From Mariprofundus sp. (GTDB lineage Bacteria; Pseudomonadota; Zetaproteobacteria; Mariprofundales; Mariprofundaceae), in the NCBI GenBank assembly GCA_021772775.1, contig JAJFLH010000038.1, positions 1 to 64,000 of the forward strand: a stretch of 64,000 bases of DNA. Direction: 5' to 3'. Shown one piece after another: positions 29,908 to 42,150 of this stretch; position 1 is the first letter of the stretch; each line of letters begins with the position of its first letter. Both the position numbers and the translations under genes were made by a program. A model generated the notes under the pieces. That model was not told where the DNA came from, did not search any database, and was given only the letters and a program-made list of their open reading frames with translations.

Positions 29908-29910
29908 TGA

Positions 29911-32411
<2,501 letters not shown>

Positions 32412-32545
32412 GTCACTGTTCAGCCTCGGTGGGAGCTGAATAACTGAGTTTAGCTACTAAAATCTGTAACACTTTCACACATTTAATAGACGGCTAATGT
32501 ACATTTGTCTACATTTCGCACCGTTTGTGAAAATTTGAAAGATAA

Positions 32546-33871
<1,326 letters not shown>

Positions 33872-33894
33872 TTGTTTCAACTGCGAGTAAATAA

Positions 33895-34209
33895 GTGGGG
33901 CGACGTATAGGTCAATGGCTGTTCTGGATCGTAGGCGTATCAGGACTCGCTTACATGGTCTGGAATCTGACATTGTCCGATTACGGCTATGCTGTGTATC
34001 AGAAGGAAGCCGATCAGTTAGAGCAATTAAAGTATGAAGTTGAAGAGTTGAAACTGGAACGCGAGCGATTGGCTAAAGAGGTGCTCCGTTTCAGGGACGA
34101 CCCGCATGCACTCGAAGAGCTGGTGCACCGGGAGCTGGGTTATGTTCACCCGGACGAATACATGGTCATTATGCCGGAGCAGTCGGCTGGCAAAGGAAAG
34201 GTTAAATAG
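33895..34209 (+). CDS. ftsB: Cell-division protein FtsB-like (septum formation initiator family)
   Basis: The 104-residue protein has one membrane segment (about 7-24, WLFWIVGVSGLAYMVW) and then a coiled coil rich in leucine and glutamate (about 38-72). It ends with the conserved RDDPHALEELVHRELGYVHPDE. FtsB forms a complex with FtsL and FtsQ that activates septal wall synthesis. The start is GTG 33895 and the upstream site is weak. Position directly after eno is the standard one. Confidence 0.9.
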   Translation: MGRRIGQWLFWIVGVSGLAYMVWNLTLSDYGYAVYQKEADQLEQLKYEVEELKLERERLAKEVLRFRDDPHALEELVHRELGYVHPDEYMVIMPEQSAGKGKVK

Positions 34210-34212
34210 CTT

Positions 34213-35625
34213 ATGAGTCAGGTAGTTACCCGTTTTGCCCCATCACCAACAGGCTTGTTGCACTTGGGCAATGTGCGTACTGCATTGCTTAACTGGTTAT
34301 ATGCCCGAAAACATGGTGGTCGTTTTTTACTGCGTTTCGAAGATACCGATCAGGACCGCTCTCAGCAGCAATTTATTGAAGCCATTGAAACGGACTTGAA
34401 GTGGTTGGGTCTGGATTGGGATGGCGCTGCACTGTTTCAGTCCAAGCATGCTGAAAGTCATACTCAGGCGTTAGAAAAACTGGCTGAAAATGGCTACGCC
34501 TATCGCTGTTTTTGCAGTGAAACCCAAATTTCACTGGACCGTAAACTGGCCACTTCGCGTGGTCTGCCACCACGTTATGTGGGGCGTTGCCGTCATTTAA
34601 GCCGTGATGAGTCAGTCCTCAAGGCTGAATCGGAGTCGTTTGTGTGGCGTTTGTCGGCCCATAACGATGAAGGTGAAGTGGTGGTTGTCGATGCATTGCG
34701 TGGAGATGTGACCTTTGCTCTGCGTGATCTGGATGATCCTGTTGTAGTGCGTTCTGATGGTACATTTACCTTTCTGTTACCCAATGCCGTAGATGATGCA
34801 ATCGATGGTATTACCCACGCTTTGCGTGGCGATGATCATCTAAGCAATTCAGCTTATCAGGTGTGGTTATTGCAGCGTCTGGATCATCAACCACCGGTCT
34901 ATCTGCATCACGGACTTCTGCTCGGTCAGGATGGAGCCAAGCTCTCCAAACGAACAGGTAGTCATAGCGTAGCTGAATTGCGTGAAGCTGGCCTTCTACC
35001 TAGTGCCTTGATTGAAGCGATGAGCCGTTTGGGTCACCCGAATATGCCGGAAGAAGCACATTGTATTGAGCAGCTGTTAAGCCACTTTGTCGCGGAATCT
35101 GTATCGACCAGTTCAGTACGCTGGTCCGATGATGAGATGTGGCGTTGGCATACACGTCTACTGCATGAAGTAGACAGTGCGACACTCGTTCCGATGATTC
35201 AGCCATATGTGATGGAAGCAATTGAACATGCAGATCAGATTGAGAGTGAACAATTCACTGCATTTGCCGCTTTGGTAGGGCAGAATATTGAACGCGCCGG
35301 TGACGTGAAGCATTTTCTGCACCTCTTGCATGCCTATGCACCGATGGATGCAGATGCATTAGAAATTCTACAGAGCGCCGGTGAAGACTTTTATCAGCAA
35401 GCTCTTGATGCCTGGTTAGCTTTAGAAGAGCGGGATTGGAAAAGCTGGATGGGCGATGTCAAAGCGAAGACCGGCTGCAAAGGCAAAGCGCTGTTTATGC
35501 CCTTGCGTGTGGCTCTGAGTGGGGCAACACATGGGCCTGATATGTCCTCTATCGTATCGTTCCTTGGTCGTGATGGTATCACTGACAGAATAGAATCCGC
35601 CCGGAAATTAGCAGCAGGTATTTAA
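34213..35625 (+). CDS. gltX: Glutamyl-tRNA synthetase
   Basis: The 470-residue class I synthetase charges tRNA-Glu. RFAPSPTGLLHLGNVRTAL carries the HIGH-type motif at residues 7-25, and the KLSKR motif lies near residue 245 (GAKLSKRTGSHSV). Cysteines in CFCSE and GRCRHL, about 25 residues apart, may bind zinc. Many Proteobacteria have a second paralogue with altered specificity; none is in the window. It is one base from cysS. Confidence 0.94.
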   Translation: MSQVVTRFAPSPTGLLHLGNVRTALLNWLYARKHGGRFLLRFEDTDQDRSQQQFIEAIETDLKWLGLDWDGAALFQSKHAESHTQALEKLAENGYAYRCFCSETQISLDRKLATSRGLPPRYVGRCRHLSRDESVLKAESESFVWRLSAHNDEGEVVVVDALRGDVTFALRDLDDPVVVRSDGTFTFLLPNAVDDAIDGITHALRGDDHLSNSAYQVWLLQRLDHQPPVYLHHGLLLGQDGAKLSKRTGSHSVAELREAGLLPSALIEAMSRLGHPNMPEEAHCIEQLLSHFVAESVSTSSVRWSDDEMWRWHTRLLHEVDSATLVPMIQPYVMEAIEHADQIESEQFTAFAALVGQNIERAGDVKHFLHLLHAYAPMDADALEILQSAGEDFYQQALDAWLALEERDWKSWMGDVKAKTGCKGKALFMPLRVALSGATHGPDMSSIVSFLGRDGITDRIESARKLAAGI

Positions 35626-35626
35626 A

Positions 35627-37012
35627 ATGAGTTTGCACGTTTATAACACCTTAAATCGGCGCAAAGAAATGTTTGAACCACTACAGCCTAACAAGGTTGG
35701 TATGTATGTATGTGGTGTAACCGTGTATGACTATTGCCATATTGGCCATGGCCGTGTGATGGTGGTGTTTGATGTCATCAATCGCTGGCTGGTGCAGCTT
35801 GGTTATGATGTGAACTATGTGCGCAATTTCACCGATGTGGATGATAAAATTATCAAACGCGCGCTTGAACGAGGGATTGAGATCAATCAGCTCACCGATG
35901 AGATGATAGCCGCCTTTCACGAAGATATTGGCTCTTTGGGCTGTGCCATTCCCAACTATGAACCACGTGCAACGGCACATATGCCGGACATGGTTGAGAT
36001 GATTGCTGAGCTTGTGAAAAAAGAACATGCCTATGTTGCACCATCCGGTGATGTGCTCTATGCCGTTCGTAGTTTTGATGGTTATGGAAAACTCTCGGGC
36101 AAAAATATTGATGATCTGGAATCCGGTTCCCGTGTTGATGTTGATGATAGCAAACGTGATCCACTTGATTTTGTATTGTGGAAAATGGCCAAGCCGGGTG
36201 AACCTGCATGGGATTCACCGTGGGGAGAGGGCAGACCTGGTTGGCATATCGAATGTTCAGCCATGAGCTGTTCACATCTGGGTGCTAGTTTCGACATTCA
36301 TGGTGGCGGTATGGATTTGAAATTCCCGCATCATGAGAATGAGATTGCTCAGGCTTGTGCTGCCAATGGTGGTGATTTTGCCCGCTACTGGCTGCACAAC
36401 GGTTTTGTAAATATCAATGCGGAGAAAATGTCTAAGTCATTGGATAACTTTTTCACCATCCGTGAAGTGACCAAAAACTATCATCCTGAAATCCTGCGAA
36501 TGTTTATTCTGGGTACGCATTATCGCTCTGCTCTCGATTTTTCTGATAGCGCGTTGGATGTGGCAAAAGCGGGCCTGGATCGTCTCTATGAAACCAAGAA
36601 ACGTATCACTCATCTGGGTATCAAGGCTCAGGGTTCAGTCCCCACGGCAGAATTATCCGCAGAGTTCTGTGCCGCTATGAATGATGATTTCAATACCCCC
36701 GAAGCATTGGCCGCACTATTTGATGTGAATAGGGCTTTGAATAAAGCCTTGAATGAAGATGCTGATATCACAGAACTGTTGGCTCAGTTCGATGCGATGC
36801 TCAGTTCATTGGGGCTTGTTCAGCATGATGCTGATAGCTGGTTCCAGAGTGGTGATGTTGATGTGAGCCGCATTGAGGCCTTGATTACTGAGCGCAATGA
36901 AGCAAAAAAAGCACGTGACTTTGCCCGCGCCGATGGCATTCGTAATGAGTTGATCGCCGACGGTATTCTGCTTGAAGATAGCCCTAGCGGCACAACATGG
37001 AAAAAGGTCTGA
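35627..37012 (+). CDS. cysS: Cysteinyl-tRNA synthetase
   Basis: The 461-residue class I synthetase charges tRNA-Cys. MYVCGVTVYDYCHIGHGR near residues 27-44 holds the zinc cysteine and the HIGH motif. GWHIECSAMS and HHENEIAQ give further zinc ligands, and EKMSKSLDNF near 266 is the KMSKS loop. It begins one base after gltX and ends nine bases before cysH, so all three are probably cotranscribed. That groups cysteine charging with sulfate assimilation. Confidence 0.97.
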   Translation: MSLHVYNTLNRRKEMFEPLQPNKVGMYVCGVTVYDYCHIGHGRVMVVFDVINRWLVQLGYDVNYVRNFTDVDDKIIKRALERGIEINQLTDEMIAAFHEDIGSLGCAIPNYEPRATAHMPDMVEMIAELVKKEHAYVAPSGDVLYAVRSFDGYGKLSGKNIDDLESGSRVDVDDSKRDPLDFVLWKMAKPGEPAWDSPWGEGRPGWHIECSAMSCSHLGASFDIHGGGMDLKFPHHENEIAQACAANGGDFARYWLHNGFVNINAEKMSKSLDNFFTIREVTKNYHPEILRMFILGTHYRSALDFSDSALDVAKAGLDRLYETKKRITHLGIKAQGSVPTAELSAEFCAAMNDDFNTPEALAALFDVNRALNKALNEDADITELLAQFDAMLSSLGLVQHDADSWFQSGDVDVSRIEALITERNEAKKARDFARADGIRNELIADGILLEDSPSGTTWKKV

Positions 37013-37021
37013 GGTTCTAAA

Positions 37022-37729
37022 ATGACGATTGATCAAAGCAAAATTGATGCATCAGCCGCACTTCTGCAACAGGCATCAGATACATATGGTGCTGAGTTAG
37101 TTTTTGCATGCAGCTTTGGTGCTGAAGATGTAGCGATGATTGATCTGATCAGCAAACATGCCCCATCCATTCAGATCGTTACACTCGATACCGGTCGTCT
37201 GCCACAGGCCACTTACGATGTGATGGATGCCTGCCGTGAAAAATATGCTTTGGATATCAAAGTCTATTTCCCCGATGCAAGCGAAGTGGAAGAGATGGTT
37301 CGTGAATCTGGCCTCAATCTGTTTTATAAATCGGTAGAGAGTCGCAAGCAGTGCTGTGCTGTGCGTAAAATCAAACCTTTGAAACGCGCCTTGGCCGGTC
37401 AGAAAGCATGGATCACAGGTGTACGCCGTGAACAGGCTGATTCGCGTCAGGATATGGCTGCGATTGAAGATGATGCATTTTTTGGTCTGAAGAAATTCAA
37501 TCCCCTGATTGAGTGGACAGAAGCTGAAACCTGGGATTATATCCGCAGCAACGATGTGCCATACAATGCTCTACACGATCAGCATTATCCATCCATTGGC
37601 TGTGAGCCATGTTCCCGTTCGATTACTGTAGGCGAAGATCCACGCTCTGGTCGTTGGTGGTGGGAACGTGAAGATGGTGTGGCCGAATGTGGCCTGCATG
37701 CCAGCCCGTTAAAACAACCAAAAAGCTAA
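37022..37729 (+). CDS. cysH: Adenylylsulfate (APS) reductase, assimilatory
   Basis: The 235-residue enzyme reduces activated sulfate to sulfite. It carries C111-C112 and C194-x2-C197, the four ligands of the [4Fe-4S] cluster typical of APS-using enzymes; PAPS-only enzymes lack them. The catalytic ECGLH is at 222-226. The nucleotide-binding SFGAEDVAMI and the LDTGRLPQ segment are present near the N-terminus. It is the last gene of the gltX-cysS-cysH run and a weak hairpin follows. Confidence 0.94.
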   Translation: MTIDQSKIDASAALLQQASDTYGAELVFACSFGAEDVAMIDLISKHAPSIQIVTLDTGRLPQATYDVMDACREKYALDIKVYFPDASEVEEMVRESGLNLFYKSVESRKQCCAVRKIKPLKRALAGQKAWITGVRREQADSRQDMAAIEDDAFFGLKKFNPLIEWTEAETWDYIRSNDVPYNALHDQHYPSIGCEPCSRSITVGEDPRSGRWWWEREDGVAECGLHASPLKQPKS

Positions 37730-37745
37730 ATTTTGAATCATTAAT

Positions 37746-37770
37746 TAGTGGGTTTTCTCCCGCTATTTAT
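37746..37770 (+). terminator. Possible terminator after cysH
   Basis: A 7-bp stem, TAGTGGG / CCCGCTA with one G-T pair and a six-base loop, starts 16 bases after the cysH stop. It is followed by TTTAT and then more T-rich sequence. The T-run is weak, so termination is plausible but not certain. Confidence 0.5.
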
Positions 37771-38050
37771 TCCTCTTAGCAATAAGTTTATCCAATAAGG
37801 GCTATGAAATGAGTGATGATCACTGATTCAAGTCACATTTTTTTCAAATTAAATGCAATTTATCATCAATATTGATGATGCGCGGCTATTTATAGGCTCT
37901 AGAATATCGCTCTTATAGAGTAGATGTCTGCTTTAACGTGAGCTGTTTGAAATCTGAAGAGGACATTCAGTAAACCACTAAGCTTTCAATATTTTATAGT
38001 CTAAAACAATGATGAACATAATATGGATGTATGGATGTATGGAGTGAATA
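37771..38050. other. Intergenic region upstream of the PEGA-type lipoprotein
   Basis: This AT-rich gap holds no gene that I can support. It contains the second copy of the 18-bp palindrome (37862-37879). Close to the lipoprotein start it has a tandem 8-bp repeat ATGGATGT at 38023-38038, with a third, changed copy reading into the GGAG ribosome-binding site. One of the repeat ATG codons (38031) opens a six-codon frame whose TAG overlaps the GTG start of the next gene. Confidence 0.45.
37862..37879. promoter_or_regulatory. 18-bp perfect palindrome, copy 2
   Basis: The same ATCATCAATATTGATGAT as at 24985-25002, here 171 bases upstream of the lipoprotein start. The bases on either side differ between the two copies beyond a few A/T positions, so the conservation is limited to the palindrome. 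That favours a protein-binding site over a longer duplicated segment. Confidence 0.5.
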
Positions 38051-38554
38051 GTGAAAGTTAAATTAGTATTATTGATAGGGGGGCTTTTATTTATGAGCTC
38101 CTGCGCAACAATTGTTGGAGACAAGACCCAGCTCATTGGGGTTAAAAGTGCTCCGGATAATGTGGTCGTCAGTGTTGTTGATGAAAAAGGAAGTGAGGTT
38201 TTTAAAGGTAATACCCCAACCAGTGTTACGCTACAAAAAGCTGATGGAAGTTACTTTGGTGGGAAAACATATAACTTAACCTTAAGTAAAGATGGCTATA
38301 AGCCAGTCACGATCTTGTTGGATACTAAAGTAAATGGTTGGTATATCGGAGGAAACCTTGTTTTTGGTGGTTTAATTGGTTGGTTAATTGTCGATCCGTT
38401 TACAGGAGCAATGTATACAATAAAGCCTGAATCCATTGATGCGCAGTTGAAAAAAAATGATGTGACTGGAAGCTGGTCAGAAAATGGCCTTCATATTGTA
38501 TTGTTAGAAGCGGTTCCAAGTCCTATGCGGAGCAATCTGATTCATTTGAATTGA
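38051..38554 (+). CDS. Lipoprotein with PEGA-like domain
   Basis: The 167-residue product has a signal peptide ending in the lipobox FMSSC, with C18 as the lipid-modified residue. The mature part has a PEGA-like strand pattern: VVVSVVDEKGSEVFKGNTP followed by YNLTLSKDGYKPVTILL. A hydrophobic glycine-rich hairpin (IGGNLVFGGLIGWLIVDPF) comes next and could enter the membrane. The start is GTG 38051 with GGAG seven bases before. The function is unknown; similar small lipoproteins are common at cell surfaces. Confidence 0.75.
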   Translation: MKVKLVLLIGGLLFMSSCATIVGDKTQLIGVKSAPDNVVVSVVDEKGSEVFKGNTPTSVTLQKADGSYFGGKTYNLTLSKDGYKPVTILLDTKVNGWYIGGNLVFGGLIGWLIVDPFTGAMYTIKPESIDAQLKKNDVTGSWSENGLHIVLLEAVPSPMRSNLIHLN

Positions 38555-38573
38555 TTGAAAGTGTAACTATCTT

Positions 38574-38602
38574 AAAGCGGTCACAATTGTGGCCGCTTTT
38601 TT
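38574..38602 (+). terminator. Intrinsic terminator after the lipoprotein gene
   Basis: A stem AAAGCGGTCAC / GTGGCCGCTTT with one G-T pair and an AATT loop is followed by six T. It begins 20 bases after the stop codon of the lipoprotein gene. Confidence 0.9.
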
Positions 38603-39335
38603 AGGTCTTAGTGCAGTAGAGCGCGCCGCCTTAAATGTGTGGAATCGAAAGTCAAAGAAGACGCGACCCTTTATAGGGATCAATCGTGAATTCGTTGAAT
38701 CACTTAGCAACGATTCAGCTAAGTGGGACAGCGCCATGCCGCGACGGTTTAGATTAACCTGAAACGTTCATGGTGTAGGCAAGTTCGTTCATTTGTTTGC
38801 TTGCCCAAACTAACGAACCAAAAAAAGGGCCCCCCGCCATCTCTGCCCTTCGGGTACCCTCAGCCATCATATTAAAGCGGCCACGGCTCCGCCGCTCTAC
38901 TCCGTTTAAATACGATTACTGAGGCAGATCTGAAAGGGAATGGAATCAAAATAAAGCCTTTATATCCCTCGCTAGCGGTCTGCCAGTTTTCGTTGTTTAT
39001 GGACGGATGAGAGCAGCGGAGCGCGACCGGCTATAAATGACAGAGATTAGGTACCCGAATGGGAGCAAGCGGCGCTACCTCGCCGCGCGATAAGGACTCT
39101 AATCAACATAAATGGGTTCCCTTGATTAGGGCTGTCCGAGACCTCAGGGCTAAGCCCCGCCTTTTCAGCTATCCTGATGAATTATCTTTGCAACTTTCTA
39201 GGGAACGCAAGAAAGTAGGAACTTACAATCACTAACATAGCGACTCACGGTAACAGTTCAGCCAAGCAGAGCTATTAATTGAAGCACGAGGTGTTTGTTT
39301 TGAGTTATCTTAAAGTGGACTTTGTTATCTCAGGG
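38603..39335. other. Gene-free, inverted-repeat-rich segment
   Basis: About 730 bases with stops in all frames at short intervals and no gene. It contains several inverted repeats: 38701-38725 (CACTTAGC / GCTAAGTG), 38783-38818 (GTTCGTT / AACGAAC with inner pairs), 38876-38896 (AGCGGC / GCCGCT) and 39099-39129 (CTAATCAA / TTGATTAG). AGTAGAGCG at 38615 pairs with CGCTCTACT at 38893. A C-rich run (GGGCCCCCCGCC, 38827-38838) stands out. CTCAGGGCTAAGCC occurs at 39143 and again at 39329. It looks like a degraded repeat element or a structured RNA; I cannot name it. Confidence 0.5.
38783..38818. other. Long hairpin with a competing alternative stem
   Basis: GTTCGTT (38783-38789) pairs with AACGAAC (38812-38818), and TTTG pairs with CAAA inside after a two-base mismatch. 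GGCAAG at 38778-38783 is complementary to CTTGCC at 38800-38805, which is in the loop of the first hairpin, so the two pairings conflict. This is inspection by eye, not a computed fold. Confidence 0.5.
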
Positions 39336-40640
39336 CTAAGCCTTAGCGCAGACCTGGGTTATGGCTGATGTGATACGGCTCAGCTGATGACCGGATATGA
39401 TAAAGGGGGGCATGGTGTAGAGCAGTTTTCCAAACGGGCGTAGCCAGACCCCGAGGTTGATCAGTTCTTTTTGTACTTGTTCGACATCGATGGCCTCGTG
39501 CATTTCGATGACACCGATTGCGCCTTTGATGCGCACATCGGCAACGCGATCCAGTTGACGGCAGATGTCTAATTCGGCGTTTAGTTGGCCTTCGATCTTT
39601 GCTACATCCATCTGCCAGTCCGAGCTGAGCAGTAACTCAATGCTGGCAAGAGCCACCGCACAGGCCAGTGGGTTGGCCATGAATGTGGGGCCGTGCATCA
39701 GCACACCTGAACTATCGGCATGGATGCCGTCACAGACATGTGTAGAGCAGAGAGTGGCAGCTAGGCTCATATAACCGCCGGTCAGTGCTTTGCCGATGCA
39801 CATGATGTCCGGCTCGATGCCCGCATGCTCACAGGCAAATAGCGTGCCTGTGCGGCCAAAACCGGTGGCGATTTCATCGACGATCAGCAATACATTGTGT
39901 TCATCACAAAGCCTGCGTACCTGACGTAAGAACTCAGGTGCATAAAAGCACATGCCACCGGCACCCTGTACGATGGGTTCGAGAATTACGGCAGCTAACT
40001 CGTGGTGGTGTACTTTGATGGCCGATGCAAAGGCATCAATATCTGAAGAGTCCCACTCCTCATCGCATGTTGCCCTTGGTGCATCAACGAAGATCTGTTG
40101 TGCCAAGATACTTGAGAAGAGGTGATGCATGCCTGTATCAGGGTCACATACGCTCATCGCACCAAAGGTATCACCATGATAACCCGAACGAATGGTTAAC
40201 AGTCTGTTTTTCTCTGGCTTACCGGTAGCCTGCCAGAATTGCAGTGCCATCTTCATCGCGACTTCCACCGATACGGAACCAGAGTCGGAAAAGAAGATAT
40301 GGTTCATATTGTGTGGTACGACCTCAAGCAGTTTCTCAGCCAACTTGGCTGCGGGCTTGTGTGTCAAACCACCAAACATCACATGCGACATATCTTTGAG
40401 CTGTGCTTCTACCGCTGCGTTGAGTTCAGGCACATTATAGCCGTGAATAGCACTCCACCATGATGACATGCCATCAATCACCATTCGCCCATCTTCAAAT
40501 TCCAGATAAACACCCGCCGCCCGTTTGACCGGATAGACTGGAATAGGGGATTTCATGCTGGCGTAAGGGTGCCAAACATGGGCACGCTCAAAATCAATCC
40601 AGTTTACTTGTTCAGCGTTTGAACTATGTTGGGAACTCAT
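39336..40640 (-). CDS. bioA: Adenosylmethionine-8-amino-7-oxononanoate aminotransferase
   Basis: The 434-residue PLP enzyme makes 7,8-diaminopelargonate in biotin synthesis. HVWHPYASMK near the start and DGMSSWWSAIHGYN are BioA-specific segments. The PLP lysine lies in GKALTGGYMSLAA near residue 278, and DEIATGFGRTG precedes it. It overlaps holA by four bases and is the last gene of the leuS-lptE-holA-bioA run. The stop codon lies inside a 14-base direct repeat shared with the downstream gap. No other bio gene is in the window. Confidence 0.95.
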   Translation of the reverse strand: MSSQHSSNAEQVNWIDFERAHVWHPYASMKSPIPVYPVKRAAGVYLEFEDGRMVIDGMSSWWSAIHGYNVPELNAAVEAQLKDMSHVMFGGLTHKPAAKLAEKLLEVVPHNMNHIFFSDSGSVSVEVAMKMALQFWQATGKPEKNRLLTIRSGYHGDTFGAMSVCDPDTGMHHLFSSILAQQIFVDAPRATCDEEWDSSDIDAFASAIKVHHHELAAVILEPIVQGAGGMCFYAPEFLRQVRRLCDEHNVLLIVDEIATGFGRTGTLFACEHAGIEPDIMCIGKALTGGYMSLAATLCSTHVCDGIHADSSGVLMHGPTFMANPLACAVALASIELLLSSDWQMDVAKIEGQLNAELDICRQLDRVADVRIKGAIGVIEMHEAIDVEQVQKELINLGVWLRPFGKLLYTMPPFIISGHQLSRITSAITQVCAKA

Positions 40641-41626
40641 GATGGTAGTAGGGACTCTTTATTGATCAAATCCAGCGTAAGCCGCTCAATGACGATAGTT
40701 TTATCTTCAACCGATGCACCTTTCACCAGCTTCTCTGCTTGTACAATTAAGGAGATCGCAGCAGTCAGTTCAGGGCCTCGCCAGTAGGCCGCTTCTTTGG
40801 GCACTTTTTGGCGGGCATCACCAAATACTTTGGCGGCTTGTATGGGATTGCGATCACGTTGGGCCTGAAACCAGGCATACATCAATATCTGCTGCATGCG
40901 TGTACCGAGCCATGAAACCATCATTACTTCAGCGACTTGCTGGTCACGTAACAGGCGGCTGGCGATCTGTATGGCTTCGGGCTGGCGCATGGCAACGGCA
41001 TGGCACCAATCTTCCAGTGCGCCGGGAGCGCGTTCACCGAGAAGTTCACCAATCACATCAAGGTCAAGCTCTTTGCCTTCACCAGCGTCATACCAGCGTA
41101 GGCGCTCAATCATCTGGCGAGCAGCCAGACGCATGCCATTAAGGCGCTCAGCCATCCATAATAGAGCTTCGGGGGTGATCTGTAATTCGGACTTTTTCAG
41201 CTCATGATCCAGCCAGTGTTTGAAACCGGCCTCATCGGGCAATTTGAATTCACATTGCGGCAGTGATGAGACTGCCTGCATCTTTTTATGCAGCGCTTTT
41301 TTCCAATCCATACCGGGGGCACAGATAATTAGACGGTGATCGCTGGAGAGGCTTCCCAATAATTTCAGAAGATGGGCCGATTGTTTCGGGTTGGCCGACT
41401 GGGCATTGCGCACCAGAGCATAACAGCGTGATGGTCCGAACAGTCCCATATTTTTGGACTCTTCTTCGATTCGGGCGAGTTCACTCACATCCACACGCAT
41501 GCGCAGTGCTTCATCGCCTGCAGTAAGCAGTGCTTCAGCTGCTTCGTACATAGCATCATGATCTGCACCGAAGAGGTAATAAATATGATGCTTTGGTGGC
41601 AGCAGTCGATCAGGATTCAGACGCAT
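40637..41626 (-). CDS. holA: DNA polymerase III delta subunit
   Basis: The 329-residue clamp-loader subunit opens the beta clamp. YYLFGADHDAMYEAAEALL at the N-terminus is the typical start of the delta domain, and the LAARQMIERLRWYDAG segment near 180 and the C-terminal helical collar fit the family. Sequence conservation in HolA is low, and position after lptE supports it. It lies 17 bases after lptE and overlaps bioA by four bases. Confidence 0.9.
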   Translation of the reverse strand: MRLNPDRLLPPKHHIYYLFGADHDAMYEAAEALLTAGDEALRMRVDVSELARIEEESKNMGLFGPSRCYALVRNAQSANPKQSAHLLKLLGSLSSDHRLIICAPGMDWKKALHKKMQAVSSLPQCEFKLPDEAGFKHWLDHELKKSELQITPEALLWMAERLNGMRLAARQMIERLRWYDAGEGKELDLDVIGELLGERAPGALEDWCHAVAMRQPEAIQIASRLLRDQQVAEVMMVSWLGTRMQQILMYAWFQAQRDRNPIQAAKVFGDARQKVPKEAAYWRGPELTAAISLIVQAEKLVKGASVEDKTIVIERLTLDLINKESLLPS

Positions 41627-41643
41627 CTGTTTTGCCTACAACA

Positions 41644-42150
41644 TCAAAAGCCGGAACGAATGCGGCCCACTGCATCCGATAACCACTGCTTTTTCAGGTC
41701 AGTTAACAGACGCTCACGTGAGGCCTCGATGCTGGTCGGGCCGCCAGCCACATACACATCACCGCGTCTTTGCACCGGGCCACTTTGCCAAATTGTTTTG
41801 CCTTGCCGCTCAAGCATGAGGGAGCCACTGAATATCATGACATACTGTGTTGCTACGCCTGTCGCATCGTAGGCGGAAGGTACAAATGTTAGTGGTGAAA
41901 TGCTGATATGCAGCATGGCGTGGTGGCTATCATCATCGATCTCTTCGGCATCAATAATGCTATAGCGATCCGATTGTAAACGTTGCTCTAGCTGAGATGA
42001 CAGTGCTGTTTCGGCATTGCCGACCAGGCTGATTGCATTGACGTCAGTCGGAATTGCGCCACCGGTATCACCATGCCCCACCAGATGATAACCACAGCCT
42101 GCCAAAGCAAGGGTAGCGATCATCAAGGTTGCCCTTAGAAGTTTTTTCAC
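41644..42150 (-). CDS. lptE: LPS-assembly lipoprotein LptE
   Basis: The product has 168 residues from GTG 42150, which overlaps the leuS stop as GTGA. The leader ends in the lipobox LALAGC with C19, followed by GYHLVG, the hallmark of LptE. LptE plugs LptD in the outer membrane during LPS export. The frame is open upstream inside leuS, but the signal peptide fixes the start. The leuS-lptE-holA order is common in Proteobacteria. Confidence 0.93.
   Translation of the reverse strand: MKKLLRATLMIATLALAGCGYHLVGHGDTGGAIPTDVNAISLVGNAETALSSQLEQRLQSDRYSIIDAEEIDDDSHHAMLHISISPLTFVPSAYDATGVATQYVMIFSGSLMLERQGKTIWQSGPVQRRGDVYVAGGPTSIEASRERLLTDLKKQWLSDAVGRIRSGF

Noticed and set aside
38603-39335. tRNA, rRNA or known regulatory RNA
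   Set aside because: No T-loop motif, no rRNA-like sequence and no riboswitch core could be recognised.
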